Part shown: one piece after another, positions 1 to 8,467 of the stretch | How the letters are laid out: every line of letters begins with the position of its first letter | How positions within the stretch are numbered: the stretch's first letter is position 1 | DNA from: Roseomonas sp. | Lineage (GTDB): Bacteria > Pseudomonadota > Alphaproteobacteria > Acetobacterales > Acetobacteraceae | Direction: 5' to 3' | Length of the DNA stretch: 64,000 nucleotides | Assembly (NCBI GenBank): GCA_020249285.1 | Contig: JADCFX010000017.1 | Span: forward strand, 16,897 to 80,896 | Notes under the pieces: model-generated | Told to the model about the DNA's origin: nothing | The model's input: the letters and a program-made list of their open reading frames with translations, nothing else | Databases searched by the model: none | Position numbers and translations under genes: made by a program

Positions 1-300
1 ATTGCCGAGCATCAGCAGAATGCGGTCCCCGCGCTTCACGCCAAGCGCGCGCAGCCCATTGGCGACGCGGTTGGAAGCGGCGGAAAGCCCGGCAAAGCTC
101 ACCTCGGCCGCGCCATCGCCGATGATTTTCAGCGCCAATTGCTGGCCCTGCGCGCCTTTGGCCAATTCGGCATCGAACCAATCGAGTGCCCAGTTGAAAT
201 CACCAAGTTCCGGCCAGCGGAAATCGCGATAGGCAGTCGCGTAATCGCCGCGCTGCGCCAGCAGGAAATCCCGCGCGGCCTTGAAGGCGGAATGGTTCAT
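1..300 (-). CDS. Acyl-CoA synthetase (AMP-forming), N-terminal part only
   Basis: This is the first 100 codons of a minus-strand gene that runs off the left edge. The translation starts MNHSAFKAARDFLLAQRGDY and contains FNWALDWFD, a segment typical of the N-terminus of medium-chain (ACSM-like) acyl-CoA synthetases. It is followed by ALGVKRGDRILLMLGN, the early core of the adenylate-forming fold. Members activate carboxylic acids to acyl-CoA through an acyl-AMP intermediate. The ATG at 300 has a purine-rich GGGAGGATAGGGGC just upstream. The gene lies downstream of, and probably in one transcript with, the binding-protein gene that ends at 394. The ATP and CoA motifs lie outside the window, so the substrate cannot be judged. 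Confidence 0.8.
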   Translation of the reverse strand, partial: MNHSAFKAARDFLLAQRGDYATAYRDFRWPELGDFNWALDWFDAELAKGAQGQQLALKIIGDGAAEVSFAGLSAASNRVANGLRALGVKRGDRILLMLGN

Positions 301-393
301 GCCCCTATCCTCCCTGCCACACCCTTTGATGCGGCGTGTTTTTGTTTTCCGGCGAAGGCTAGACCGCCGCTATGCGCCGCGACAAGTTGCCCC

Positions 394-1365
394 TTATTCC
401 ACCTTGATCCCTGTTGCCGCCACCACGCGCTGCCATTGCGGCACATCGGTTTCCAGCAAGGCGGCCAATTCAGCCGGGCCGGTCAGCAAGGGCGTGGTGC
501 CGGCGGCGGCGAAGCGCGCGCGCACATCGGGCAGGTCACGGATGCTGCCCAGCACCTCCGCCATGCGCGCGATGATGGCGGGCGGCGTTGCGCGGGGGGC
601 GGCGATGGCATACCAATTCAGCGCGACATAGCCGGGCACGATTTCAATGATGGCAGGTATGTCCGGCAGGGTCGGCAGGCGCCGCGGCCCCGCCACGCCC
701 AAAAGCCGCGCGCGCCCGCCTTGCACATGCGGCAGGGTTTCCACAGTGCTTGCGAAAACCATGTCTATTTCGCCAGCGTAAAGCGCGGTCATGGCCGGGG
801 CCGCCCCGCGATAGGATACATGGGTCAGGTCCAGATTGGCGGCCAGTGCGAAAAGCGCCCCCGAAAGATGATTGGAAGACCCAACACCGCCGCTGCCAAA
901 GGTCAGCCGCCCCGGCGCGGCGCGGGCCGCGTTCAATACATCCTGCACGCTTTGGTAGGGGGACGTCGCGCGCACCACCATCGCCGTTGGAATATCCGCG
1001 ACCAGGCTCACGGGCGCCAAGGCGGTGCGCGGGTCCAGCCCTCTATTCGGGTAAAGCGCGGGGACGGAAGCAAGCGAGGCGCTGGTCAGCACAAAGGCCG
1101 TGCCATCGGGCGGCGATTGCACCACGGTATGAATACCAATGCTGCCGCCCGCCCCTGGGCGATTTTCGATAATGAAGGGCTGACCGAGTCTTTCCTTCAA
1201 ATGCTCCGCCAAAAGCCGCCCTACCAGATCAATCGGCCCACCCGCACCAAAGGGGATGATGATCCGCACCGGCCGGTCCGGCCAAGGGGCTTGGGCATGG
1301 GCGCGCTGGATGAAGGGCAGGGCAAGGGCGCTGGCCAGCAGCGCGCGGCGTGGGGTTTTGGTCAT
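394..1365 (-). CDS. Tripartite tricarboxylate transporter (Bug/TctC) substrate-binding protein
   Basis: This is a periplasmic receptor of 323 aa. It starts with a basic n-region and an Ala-rich signal peptide ending near AHA-QA (about residue 25). The family blocks PDRPVRIIIPFGAGGP and ENRPGAGGSIG follow at the usual places. TctC/Bug proteins bind carboxylates or other small organic molecules and normally work with TctA/TctB membrane proteins, which are not seen here. The ORF track starts 65 codons earlier. The ATG at 1365 is preferred because GGAGGAAG precedes it and the signal peptide begins there. The neighbouring acyl-CoA synthetase suggests an organic-acid ligand, which is an inference. 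Confidence 0.9.
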   Translation of the reverse strand: MTKTPRRALLASALALPFIQRAHAQAPWPDRPVRIIIPFGAGGPIDLVGRLLAEHLKERLGQPFIIENRPGAGGSIGIHTVVQSPPDGTAFVLTSASLASVPALYPNRGLDPRTALAPVSLVADIPTAMVVRATSPYQSVQDVLNAARAAPGRLTFGSGGVGSSNHLSGALFALAANLDLTHVSYRGAAPAMTALYAGEIDMVFASTVETLPHVQGGRARLLGVAGPRRLPTLPDIPAIIEIVPGYVALNWYAIAAPRATPPAIIARMAEVLGSIRDLPDVRARFAAAGTTPLLTGPAELAALLETDVPQWQRVVAATGIKVE

Positions 1366-1429
1366 TCTGATGCTTCCTCCGCCCCCATTAAAGGCGGAAC
1401 CGATGCGCTTGGGAATAAGCGCGATGCAA

Positions 1430-1999
1430 TCAGACGCGCGGCAGATGCGCCGGAATACGCATGCCAAGGGAAAGCGGCACCGGCCAGATTTCCTCGATGG
1501 CGCGCAGCTTGCGGAAACCCGCCGCCAAATAGCCCGGCAGGGCACGCGGATGATCCGCATTGCAGGTATTCACCGTGACGGCAGGCAGGCCGATATGCCA
1601 GGCGGCATCCACCGCATGGCGCAGAAACGCAGCACCCATGCCAGTGCCAATCGCCCAGGGCACCAGCCCGAAATAGGAGAGGTTAGCCGCCTGCCCGGCG
1701 CGATGATCAAGTTCATAAAACCCTGCTGGTTCGCCATCGCGCATCAGCACATGCAGGCTGACCGAAGGATGCGCCAGCAGGCCGGCCAATTCAGCATCTG
1801 AGGCAATACGGCGCATCCACCAAAGCCAGGGCTCACCAACCGTATTGTAGAGGTAACGATAGAAGGGCACGGAACAATGCCGCACGCGTTCCACCCGCGC
1901 ATCGCCAGGCAAGGTCGCCGCGGGGCTGGTGGGCGGCGCATCCATGCGCAGGAAAGTCACCTGCACCTTCAAGCGCTGAACGGGTTCGGAGAGCTCCAT
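1430..1999 (-). CDS. GNAT-family N-acetyltransferase
   Basis: This is a cytoplasmic protein of about 189 aa with a GNAT layout. An N-terminal substrate half (residues 1-90) is followed by GEPAGFYELDHR (strand beta4 region) and the acetyl-CoA loop LVPWAIGTGMGAAFL, then a C-terminal strand and helix (TVNTCNADHPRALPGY). The GTGMG run corresponds to the pyrophosphate-binding loop. The track's first codon lies 22 codons upstream; the ATG at 1999 is chosen because AGGG precedes it and the upstream residues look non-native. The acceptor substrate is unknown. The gene follows the petABC terminator, so it is probably a separate transcript. Confidence 0.75.
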   Translation of the reverse strand: MELSEPVQRLKVQVTFLRMDAPPTSPAATLPGDARVERVRHCSVPFYRYLYNTVGEPWLWWMRRIASDAELAGLLAHPSVSLHVLMRDGEPAGFYELDHRAGQAANLSYFGLVPWAIGTGMGAAFLRHAVDAAWHIGLPAVTVNTCNADHPRALPGYLAAGFRKLRAIEEIWPVPLSLGMRIPAHLPRV

Positions 2000-2063
2000 A
2001 ACCCTGCCACTAGCAAAGATCGCGCAACGATGGAAACAGCCATGACGCTGAGGCAGCGCGGTC

Positions 2064-2104
2064 ACAAAAAAACACGCGCCCCGGAAGGGACGCGTGCCTT
2101 TTCT
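2064..2104 (-). terminator. Intrinsic terminator of the petABC operon
   Basis: Read on the minus strand, a CACGCG-type stem with one bulge per side closes on a TTCC loop and is followed by seven T residues. It lies 20 bases past the petC stop codon, as expected for the end of the bc1 operon. Confidence 0.75.
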
Positions 2105-2123
2105 TACAGCGCTTCAGAAGCGC

Positions 2124-2891
2124 TTAGTGTTTGACGTCAGCCCAAACCTTGCGCTTCACCGCATAGGTCAACCCGGCCAAGATGGTCAGGAAGATGATGA
2201 TCTTCACGCCCAAGGCGCGGCGCTGCTCAAGTTCCGGCTCCGCAGCCCATTGCATAAAGGTGCTGACATCATGCGCCATCTGTTCGACAGTGGCCGAGGT
2301 GCCATCCGCAAATTCAACCTGATCAGGGTTGAGCGGCGCGCCCATGGCGATCGCGTGGCCTGGGTAGAACCTATTGTAATGCGCGCCATCAGCCAAAACA
2401 AAACCTGGAGGCGGATCCTCATAGCCAGTCAGCAGCGCAAAAAGATAATCCGCCCCACCGGCCCGTGCCTTTGCTATGACGGAAAGGTCCGGGGGCGCCT
2501 TGCCATTATTCGCGGCGGCAGCTGCGGCTTCATTGGGGAAGGGTCGGCGGAACCTATCCGAAGGGCGGCCCGGGCGTTCGAACATCTGGCCTTCATCATT
2601 CGGGCCATCCGTGATTTGAAACTGCGCCGCGATGGCTTCCACCTGAGCCTGGGTCAGCCCCAATTCGCTCAGATTACGATAGGCGACCAGCCGCATGCCA
2701 TGGCAGGCCGCGCAGACTTCCTTATAGACCTGGAAGCCACGCTGCGCGCTGGCGCGATCATAGGTGCCGAAAATCCCATCGAAGGAGAATTTCCGGTCCG
2801 GGATGGCAATCTCTCCCCCCGCCGCATGGGCGGGGGCGGCGGCGAAAAGGCCAAGGGCGAGGGCGAGGGCCTTGATTGAATGACGCAACAT
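2124..2891 (-). CDS. petC: Ubiquinol-cytochrome c reductase, cytochrome c1 subunit
   Basis: This 255-aa subunit carries the covalent c-type heme that passes electrons from the Rieske protein to cytochrome c. An N-terminal signal peptide (MLRHSIKALALALGLFAAAP, cleaved near AHA) leads to the heme motif VCAACHG at about residue 60. The axial Met lies in IAMGAPLNPDQ, and a single C-terminal membrane anchor (IIIFLTILAGLTYAV) ends in a basic tail. The track's 361-aa version extends into petB in another frame. The ATG at 2891 lies two bases past the petB stop, so translation is probably coupled. It is the last gene of petABC, followed by a terminator. Confidence 0.96.
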   Translation of the reverse strand: MLRHSIKALALALGLFAAAPAHAAGGEIAIPDRKFSFDGIFGTYDRASAQRGFQVYKEVCAACHGMRLVAYRNLSELGLTQAQVEAIAAQFQITDGPNDEGQMFERPGRPSDRFRRPFPNEAAAAAANNGKAPPDLSVIAKARAGGADYLFALLTGYEDPPPGFVLADGAHYNRFYPGHAIAMGAPLNPDQVEFADGTSATVEQMAHDVSTFMQWAAEPELEQRRALGVKIIIFLTILAGLTYAVKRKVWADVKH

Positions 2892-2893
2892 GA

Positions 2894-4162
2894 TCAGGCC
2901 TTCTCCATCGGCTTGGCAGCCGCGCCCATGGGTAACGGCCCGCCCCCAAGCACCGGGCGGGATATACTTTCTGGCAGCGGCAAAGGCCGCTCCAACCGCG
3001 CCAGCAGCGGTAGGACCACCAGGAAGTAGGCGAAATAATAGGCGGTCGCGATACGCGCGATCAGCACATAGGTGCCTTCCGCCGGCTTCGCACCAACCCA
3101 GAGCAGCACAAGAAAGCAGGCCGTCCACAACAGGAAGAAAACGCGCGCCAGCGGACGGAACCGCATGGACCGCACCGGGGAACGGTCCAGCCAAGGCAGC
3201 ACAAACCAAATCAGGATCGAACCAAACATCAGCAGCACACCGCCAAGCTTATCCGGCACCGCGCGAAGGATCGCGTAATAGGGCAGGAAGTACCATTCCG
3301 GCACGATATGCGGCGGTGTCACCAGCGGATTGGCCGGAATGTAATTATCCGGATGGCCCAGATAATTCGGCGCAAAGAACACCAGCACGGCGAAGACGAT
3401 GAAATATACCACCAAGCCCACGCTATCTTTCGCCGTGTAATACGGGTGGAAAGGCAGGGTATCCTGCGGGCCCTTGGGTTCGATCCCAAGCGGGTTGTTG
3501 GACCCGGTGATGTGCAGCGCCGCCACATGCAGGAATACCACGCCGAAAATCACGAAGGGCAGCAGATAATGCAGGCTGAAGAAACGGTTGAGCGTCGGGT
3601 TATCCACACTCATGCCGCCCCAGAGCAATTCTACGATATGGCTGCCCACCACCGGGAAGGCGCTGAACAGGTTTGTGATGACGGTGGCGCCCCAGAAGGA
3701 CATCTGGCCCCAGGGCAGCACATAACCCATGAAGGCAGTCGCCATCATCAGCAGGAAGATCACGACCCCCAGCATCCACAGCAATTCACGCGGCGCCTTG
3801 TAGGAACCGTAATACATGCCACGGAAGATGTGGATATAGACCACAATGAAGAACATGCTGGCGCCGTTCATGTGAATATAACGGATCAGCCAGCCGAAAT
3901 TCACATCGCGCATGATGCGTTCGACACTGTCGAAGGCAAGGCCGGTATGCGCGGCGTAATGCATGGACAGGAAAATCCCGGTCGCGATCATGATCATCAG
4001 CGTGACCATGGCCAGCGCGCCGAAATTCCAAAAGTAATTGAAATTCCTCGGCGTTGGGAAGGTTCCGTATTCCTTCTGCATCATGGTGAAGACCGGCAAG
4101 CGCTGATCTACCCAGCGCACCACCGGATTCTTGAACTCGCTATTGTGCAACCCGATTGACAT
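2894..4162 (-). CDS. petB: Cytochrome b subunit of the bc1 complex
   Basis: This 422-aa integral membrane protein is the quinol-oxidising core of complex III. Two His pairs, each 14 residues apart, bind the two b hemes: one pair in IRYIHMNG...VVYIHIFRG and one in FSLHYLL...[10 protein letters not shown]. The Qo-site PEWY motif is present ([13 protein letters not shown]). The length is normal for the proteobacterial single-chain form. The ATG at 4162 has GAGG about ten bases upstream. It lies between the Rieske gene (10-base gap) and petC. The C-terminus has a Pro-rich tail ([13 protein letters not shown]) and ends AAAKPMEKA. Confidence 0.97.
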   Translation of the reverse strand: MSIGLHNSEFKNPVVRWVDQRLPVFTMMQKEYGTFPTPRNFNYFWNFGALAMVTLMIMIATGIFLSMHYAAHTGLAFDSVERIMRDVNFGWLIRYIHMNGASMFFIVVYIHIFRGMYYGSYKAPRELLWMLGVVIFLLMMATAFMGYVLPWGQMSFWGATVITNLFSAFPVVGSHIVELLWGGMSVDNPTLNRFFSLHYLLPFVIFGVVFLHVAALHITGSNNPLGIEPKGPQDTLPFHPYYTAKDSVGLVVYFIVFAVLVFFAPNYLGHPDNYIPANPLVTPPHIVPEWYFLPYYAILRAVPDKLGGVLLMFGSILIWFVLPWLDRSPVRSMRFRPLARVFFLLWTACFLVLLWVGAKPAEGTYVLIARIATAYYFAYFLVVLPLLARLERPLPLPESISRPVLGGGPLPMGAAAKPMEKA

Positions 4163-4172
4163 GTTTTTTTCC

Positions 4173-4715
4173 TCAACCGATTCTGATCTTGGTATCGGAT
4201 GTGAAGGCGTATTCCGGAACGTCAAGGTTCCGAGGCGCCGGTCCTTTGCGAATTCTGCCTGACGTGTCGTAATGGCTGCCATGGCAGGGACAGAACCAGC
4301 CGCCGTATTCGCCGCGCGCATCGGTGGCCCTTTGGCCCGTGGGCACGCAACCCAAATGGGTGCAAATGCCAACCAGTACCAGCCATTGATCCTTCTGCAC
4401 GCGGGATTGGTCGGTGGCCGGATCGGGCAGGGAATTGGTCGGCACCGCGCGCGCTTCCTCGATTTCCTTGGCCGTACGGTTGCGCACGAACACCGGCCTG
4501 CCGCGCCACATCACGGTCACGGCCTGGCCTTCCGTGATCGGGGCCAAATCCACATCCGTGCTCGCCAGCGCCAGCGTATCCTTGGCGGGCTGCAAGGAAG
4601 CGATGAAAGGCCAAGCAATGGCACCAACACCGACCGCGGTGAAAGCGCCGGTCACCAGCATCAGAAAGTCGCGTCGGGGCGCCCCGTCGGTCGCCGCGTG
4701 TCCGTTATCAGCCAT
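4173..4715 (-). CDS. petA: Rieske iron-sulfur subunit of the bc1 complex
   Basis: This 180-aa subunit transfers electrons from quinol to cytochrome c1 through a 2Fe-2S cluster. Both cluster boxes are present: CTHLGC and CPCHGSHYD, with the two His and two Cys ligands plus the disulfide cysteines. An N-terminal twin-arginine-like segment ([17 protein letters not shown]) followed by one hydrophobic helix fits Tat export with a retained anchor. The ATG at 4715 is preferred over the ATG nine bases upstream because AAGGGG is correctly spaced for it. It is the first gene of petABC and is divergent from hemF. Confidence 0.96.
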   Translation of the reverse strand: MADNGHAATDGAPRRDFLMLVTGAFTAVGVGAIAWPFIASLQPAKDTLALASTDVDLAPITEGQAVTVMWRGRPVFVRNRTAKEIEEARAVPTNSLPDPATDQSRVQKDQWLVLVGICTHLGCVPTGQRATDARGEYGGWFCPCHGSHYDTSGRIRKGPAPRNLDVPEYAFTSDTKIRIG

Positions 4716-4854
4716 CCTCAACATCCCCTTGCGACGGGCGCCCCCTCTTGCCGAGGGCTCCGCTTCGCCGCACGATTTAGGTTCGCACCCTTGGAGTGCA
4801 ATCTTCAAAACGCGATGGCGGCTCCGAAGGACCGGTCCCGCCACGAAACGGGGT

Positions 4855-4884
4855 CTTATAGTAGTAGGGTTTGCAAGGTGTAAA
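4855..4884 (-). promoter_or_regulatory. petAp: Candidate sigma70-type promoter for petABC
   Basis: On the minus strand TTTACA (-35-like, 4884-4879) is followed after 18 bases by TATAAG (-10-like, 4860-4855). Transcription would begin near 4848, giving a leader of about 130 bases before petA. The site lies in the 200-base divergent region shared with hemF. Confidence 0.5.
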
Positions 4885-4915
4885 TCCGCCCCAGAGTGTC
4901 AAAGGAAGCTAAGCC

Positions 4916-5809
4916 ATGGAAAAAAACGCCGACGGCCCTGGAAGCCATCCCTTCGTGGCCCCCGCCCGCGCCTGGTTTGAGGAATTGCGGGACCGGCTTT
5001 GCGCTGCCTTTGAAGCGATTGAGGATGATTTGGCCCAAGGCCCCCATACCGGCCTGCCGCCGGGGCGATTCGCCCGTACCGCCTGGGAAAGGCCGGAAGG
5101 CGGCGGCGGGGTCATGTCCGTCATGAAGGGGCGGGTGTTTGAAAAGGTGGGGGTGAATGTCTCGACCGTCTTTGGCGAATTCTCCCCCGAATTCCGCAAG
5201 CAAATTCCGGGCGCCGAGGAAGACCCGCGCTTTCTGGCGACAGGTGTGTCCCTGGTGGCACATATGCAAAGCCCGCGCGTGCCGGCGGCCCATATGAATA
5301 CGCGCTTCATCGTGACCCGGAATGCCTGGTTCGGCGGCGGGGGGGATATCACGCCCATGAAGCCCGAAGCGCCGGAAGCCCAGGCGGATGCGGCGGATTT
5401 CCATGCGGCCTTCAAGGGCGCCTGCGACAAGCATGATGAGACCTATTACCCGCGCTTCAAGAAATGGTGCGATGAGTATTTCTTTCTGCCCCATCGCGGC
5501 GAACCGCGCGGGCTTGGCGGCATATTCTATGATTGGCTGGGTGATCGCACGCCGGGCAAGGGGACCCACGCGGATTTCACCTTCACCCGCGATGTCGGGC
5601 TGGCCTTCCTGCAAGCCTATCCGGCCATTATCCGCAAGCGCATGCATGAAGCCTGGACCGAGGCCGAGCGGGAACATCAACTCATCCGCCGTGGGCGCTA
5701 TGTGGAATTCAACCTGCTGCATGACCGGGGCACGATTTTCGGCCTGAAAACCGGGGGCAATGTGGAGGCGATTTTGATGTCCATGCCGCCGGCGGTGAAG
5801 TGGCCGTGA
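4916..5809 (+). CDS. hemF: Oxygen-dependent coproporphyrinogen III oxidase
   Basis: This 297-aa cytosolic enzyme oxidatively decarboxylates coproporphyrinogen III to protoporphyrinogen IX in heme synthesis. HemF signatures run through the sequence: [43 protein letters not shown], the Tyr/His-rich [18 protein letters not shown], and the C-terminal [20 protein letters not shown]. The length is normal. The ATG at 4916 has AAAGGAAG upstream. It is transcribed away from petABC, so heme supply and the bc1 complex share a divergent control region. The stop lies only five bases from the stop of the convergent membrane-protein gene, with no obvious terminator between them. Confidence 0.97.
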   Translation: MEKNADGPGSHPFVAPARAWFEELRDRLCAAFEAIEDDLAQGPHTGLPPGRFARTAWERPEGGGGVMSVMKGRVFEKVGVNVSTVFGEFSPEFRKQIPGAEEDPRFLATGVSLVAHMQSPRVPAAHMNTRFIVTRNAWFGGGGDITPMKPEAPEAQADAADFHAAFKGACDKHDETYYPRFKKWCDEYFFLPHRGEPRGLGGIFYDWLGDRTPGKGTHADFTFTRDVGLAFLQAYPAIIRKRMHEAWTEAEREHQLIRRGRYVEFNLLHDRGTIFGLKTGGNVEAILMSMPPAVKWP

Positions 5810-5814
5810 CCGGG

Positions 5815-7131
5815 TCACACCTTTCGCTTGCGCGGCCAGCACAACAGCGCCGCCACCGGCAATAGCCACATGATGCGCGCGCCATAGCGCGGATGGGGGG
5901 CGGAAAGACCGCCGCAAATCAGCGCATTGCCCAGCACCGCCGCCAGTACGAAAAGCGCCAAGGCCAAAGCCAGCCCCTGCCTGCGCCAGGCGCTCCACAG
6001 CAGCAGCGGCAGCGCCAGCAGCACCACCGGCAGATGGAATGGATTCAGCGGCATCACCGTTTCCTTCAGCACATCCTGCGCCTGACGCGCTTGATCAAAA
6101 GCGGCCAATTCGCGCGCCGAAAAAGTCTGTTCGATATGGGGGCGGATCGCGACGGCGAAATGCGCATTGTCCAAGGTGTCGCCAATGCCAAAGCTGCCGA
6201 GTTGCAGCAACATATTCGCCGCCATGGCGCGGGCCACGCCGAGCGGGTCGGCGCGCAAGGTCTCAGCCACAATCTGCCCGGCTTCCGGCGCCAGCATCGC
6301 ACTGCCCAGAAAGCGCGACGCGCCCGCAGCATCGCGGTTCACCGGGCTATCCGGCGCCCAGAGGAAATCATTCGCCGGCATGGGCAGCCGCTCCGTGAAG
6401 GCGCAAAGATACCAGCCCGCATCAGGGCAGCGCGCCTTCAGCACCGCCGCCGCCGGGCCATCTTCCTGCAAACGCGCCAGCATAAAAACCGAGCCATAGG
6501 GTGAAAGCGCAACACGCCCATGGCCAATGGCATTGGTGACAAGCAGCGCAGCCACGGCAATCACCACCGGCAGCACCATCGCCAAAAGTCGTACCGGCCT
6601 GCGCCACAAGCGCAGCAGCAGCGCGACAACACATAACCCAAGCGCGAGCGGCAAATGCGCGAGATGCGCGGCAATACCGAGCGCCACCAGCGCCACCAGA
6701 TAGCCACGCTCAAGCCGCGTCAACGCAGCGCCGCCAAAGCCCAGCAGGAACAGCCCCAGCACAACAATCGGCGCGAAAATATCAGGCATCAGCAGCGCGG
6801 CGCTGAAGGGGGCGGCGGTGGCCAGCGCGGCAAAGGCGCATAGCCCGATATGCCAAAGCGGCTGCGCATCACCACGCACCACGCGCAACGTCAGCCACAG
6901 CAGGTGGGACAGGATCAGGCCCTGCGCGATAACCGGCCCCCAAAGACTGATGCGCCAATGAAAGGCATGCAGGAATGGCCCATAGATAAAAGGCTTGTCC
7001 CACAACATCAGTGGCCCAAGCGTTTGATGCAAAAACCCGCCACTATCGCTGAACAGCAGCGGGTAACCGTTGAAGAAGGCGGGCCAGATCAACAACAAGG
7101 CCCCGGTCAATACCGCCGCGCCGACCCTCAC
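5815..7131 (-). CDS. Polytopic membrane protein of unknown function
   Basis: This 438-aa protein has about ten hydrophobic segments separated by short basic loops. It starts VGAAVLTGALLLIWPAFFNG, contains YPLLFSDSGGFLHQTLGP, and ends in a basic tail after a last helix (WLLPVAALLCWP). The central soluble stretch (about residues 230-330) contains WYLCAFTERLPMPANDFLWA. No catalytic motif is recognised with confidence; the layout recalls GT-C-like glycosyltransferases, but that is only a resemblance. The start codon overlaps the moaE stop by four bases, so it is translationally coupled to the moaD-moaE unit. Function is not assigned. Confidence 0.75.
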   Translation of the reverse strand: MRVGAAVLTGALLLIWPAFFNGYPLLFSDSGGFLHQTLGPLMLWDKPFIYGPFLHAFHWRISLWGPVIAQGLILSHLLWLTLRVVRGDAQPLWHIGLCAFAALATAAPFSAALLMPDIFAPIVVLGLFLLGFGGAALTRLERGYLVALVALGIAAHLAHLPLALGLCVVALLLRLWRRPVRLLAMVLPVVIAVAALLVTNAIGHGRVALSPYGSVFMLARLQEDGPAAAVLKARCPDAGWYLCAFTERLPMPANDFLWAPDSPVNRDAAGASRFLGSAMLAPEAGQIVAETLRADPLGVARAMAANMLLQLGSFGIGDTLDNAHFAVAIRPHIEQTFSARELAAFDQARQAQDVLKETVMPLNPFHLPVVLLALPLLLWSAWRRQGLALALALFVLAAVLGNALICGGLSAPHPRYGARIMWLLPVAALLCWPRKRKV

Positions 7132-7586
7132 CCCTGTTTCGCCGACCAGCGCGCGGCGGCGGCATCATCCTCTTCCTTCGCGGCCACCCAGCGCGCCGCG
7201 CCATCCGCAAATTCCTCGCGCTTCCAAAAGGGCGCCTTGGTCTTCAGCCAATCAATGAGAAAGGCGCAGGCTTCCAGCGCGGCGGCGCGATGCGCGGAAG
7301 CCGTCAGCACCAGCACAATCGGGTCTCCGGGCAATATCCGGCCCATGCGATGGATCACGGTGCAGCCGGTCAGCGGCCAGCGCGCCTCAGCTTCGGTCGC
7401 AATCCGGGCAAGCGCACGTTCCGTCATGCCGGGGTAATGTTCCAGCACCAGCGCGCTCAGGCCATCATCGCCACGGCAGACGCCCAAAAAGCTGGCCACA
7501 CCACCAACATCAATCCGGCCCGCGGTCAGCGCCGCGCTTTCCGCCGCCATATCAAACAGCGCTTCCTGCACCAGAATGCGCGCCAT
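7128..7586 (-). CDS. moaE: Molybdopterin synthase catalytic subunit
   Basis: This 152-aa cytosolic subunit inserts the two dithiolene sulfurs into precursor Z (cPMP) to make molybdopterin, using the MoaD thiocarboxylate. Family landmarks are GGVASFLGVCRG, LEHYPGMTE, HRMGRILPGD and the catalytic Lys region KTKAPFWKREEF. The gene begins three bases after the moaD stop and overlaps the next gene by four bases. Context (uvrC-pgsA-lipoprotein-moaD-moaE) matches the usual alphaproteobacterial order apart from the inserted lipoprotein gene. Confidence 0.95.
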   Translation of the reverse strand: MARILVQEALFDMAAESAALTAGRIDVGGVASFLGVCRGDDGLSALVLEHYPGMTERALARIATEAEARWPLTGCTVIHRMGRILPGDPIVLVLTASAHRAAALEACAFLIDWLKTKAPFWKREEFADGAARWVAAKEEDDAAAARWSAKQG

Positions 7587-7589
7587 GGC

Positions 7590-7841
7590 TCAGCCCCCGG
7601 TCACGGGCGGGAAGAAGGCAATCTCATCGCCGGCGGCCACGGGATGATCCGGCGTGGCGAAATCCTGATTGACAGCAGCGCGCACCTGCTTGGCATCGGC
7701 AAAGGCCGCCGCATGGCCAGGGCTGCGGGTCGCGAGCCAATCGCGCAAGCCAGCGACATCGCGCACCTCGGGCGGTGGTGCCACGTCTTCTTCCGCCATG
7801 CCGATCTTCTGGCGCAGCCAGGCGAAATAAAGGACCCGCAT
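7590..7841 (-). CDS. moaD: Molybdopterin synthase sulfur-carrier subunit
   Basis: This 83-aa ubiquitin-like protein ends in GG (FFPPVTGG), the C-terminus that is adenylated and converted to a thiocarboxylate for sulfur transfer to cPMP. MRVLYFAWLRQKIG is the standard MoaD opening strand and helix, and AAGDEIAFFPPV is the conserved last strand. It pairs with moaE immediately downstream. Confidence 0.95.
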   Translation of the reverse strand: MRVLYFAWLRQKIGMAEEDVAPPPEVRDVAGLRDWLATRSPGHAAAFADAKQVRAAVNQDFATPDHPVAAGDEIAFFPPVTGG

Positions 7842-7847
7842 GGCGCT

Positions 7848-8417
7848 TCAGCGTGGTGTGGGTACCGAGGTGATGCGCCCGCCCGGCCCGATAATCGTGG
7901 TGGTGCCGCCATCACGCACCGCAATGCCGCCACCCGCCGTGCCGGGCTGGTTGAAGACCTGCGTGCGGTCATTGCCGCCCGCCACAATACCGGCTGGCTG
8001 GCCAGGCGTGGCGGGGATCACGCTGCCTTCAACCCGCGGGGGCGGGGCGGATGGCATGGCGGAAGGTGTTGCGGCCGGCGGCGAAGGCGCACGCGGCGGC
8101 ACGGATGCCATGGGCGGTGGGGTAGAACTGCTGGCACGCGGTGTCACGCGCAACGGCGGCGGTGGCGGGGGCAGACGCAGCGCATCATCCGGCGTCATTT
8201 GCGTGGCGGGCGTCGCGGGGGCGCGCATCGCCGCATAATCCAGCGTTTCTGTGCGCAGCACTTCCTCGGTCGTATCCCCGCTTGTGACGCGCCGGACCGT
8301 CAGGCTGTCTATCTGGGGTATGGCGGCATTGCGACTGGTATTCCAGCTTGGCTGCCAATTCGGCCCACAGCCTTGCAGCGCCAGCATTCCCCCAATCAGC
8401 AAAACAGAATGTCGCAT
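7848..8417 (-). CDS. Proline-rich predicted lipoprotein
   Basis: This protein of about 189 aa is of unknown function. The ATG at 8417 opens MRHSVLLIGGMLALQGCG, a lipoprotein signal with a LALQGC lipobox, so Cys16 should be lipidated and the mature protein membrane-anchored. The middle is low-complexity and rich in Pro, Ala and Ser (about residues 75-130, including a run of seven Pro), which suggests an unstructured linker. The Gly/Thr-rich C-terminus (GGTTTIIGPGGRITSVPTP) may form a small beta unit. The track version adds 18 codons before the signal peptide and is rejected; GAGGCGGGG precedes the chosen ATG. It sits between pgsA and moaD. Confidence 0.75.
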   Translation of the reverse strand: MRHSVLLIGGMLALQGCGPNWQPSWNTSRNAAIPQIDSLTVRRVTSGDTTEEVLRTETLDYAAMRAPATPATQMTPDDALRLPPPPPPLRVTPRASSSTPPPMASVPPRAPSPPAATPSAMPSAPPPRVEGSVIPATPGQPAGIVAGGNDRTQVFNQPGTAGGGIAVRDGGTTTIIGPGGRITSVPTPR

Positions 8418-8467
8418 GGCTTTCCCCGCCTCTTTCTCGCTTAAGATGCGCTGCCCAGGGTTGAGAC

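Noticed and set aside
139-1578. 479-aa plus-strand ORF
   Set aside because: It is antisense to a TctC-type gene with a clear signal peptide; composition is Arg/Gly/Pro-rich with no domain.
4856-5998. 380-aa minus-strand ORF opposite hemF
   Set aside because: hemF is unmistakable on the other strand; the ORF is a shadow.
7290-8444. 384-aa plus-strand ORF opposite moaE, moaD and the lipoprotein gene
   Set aside because: It is a shadow; three genes on the other strand have better evidence.
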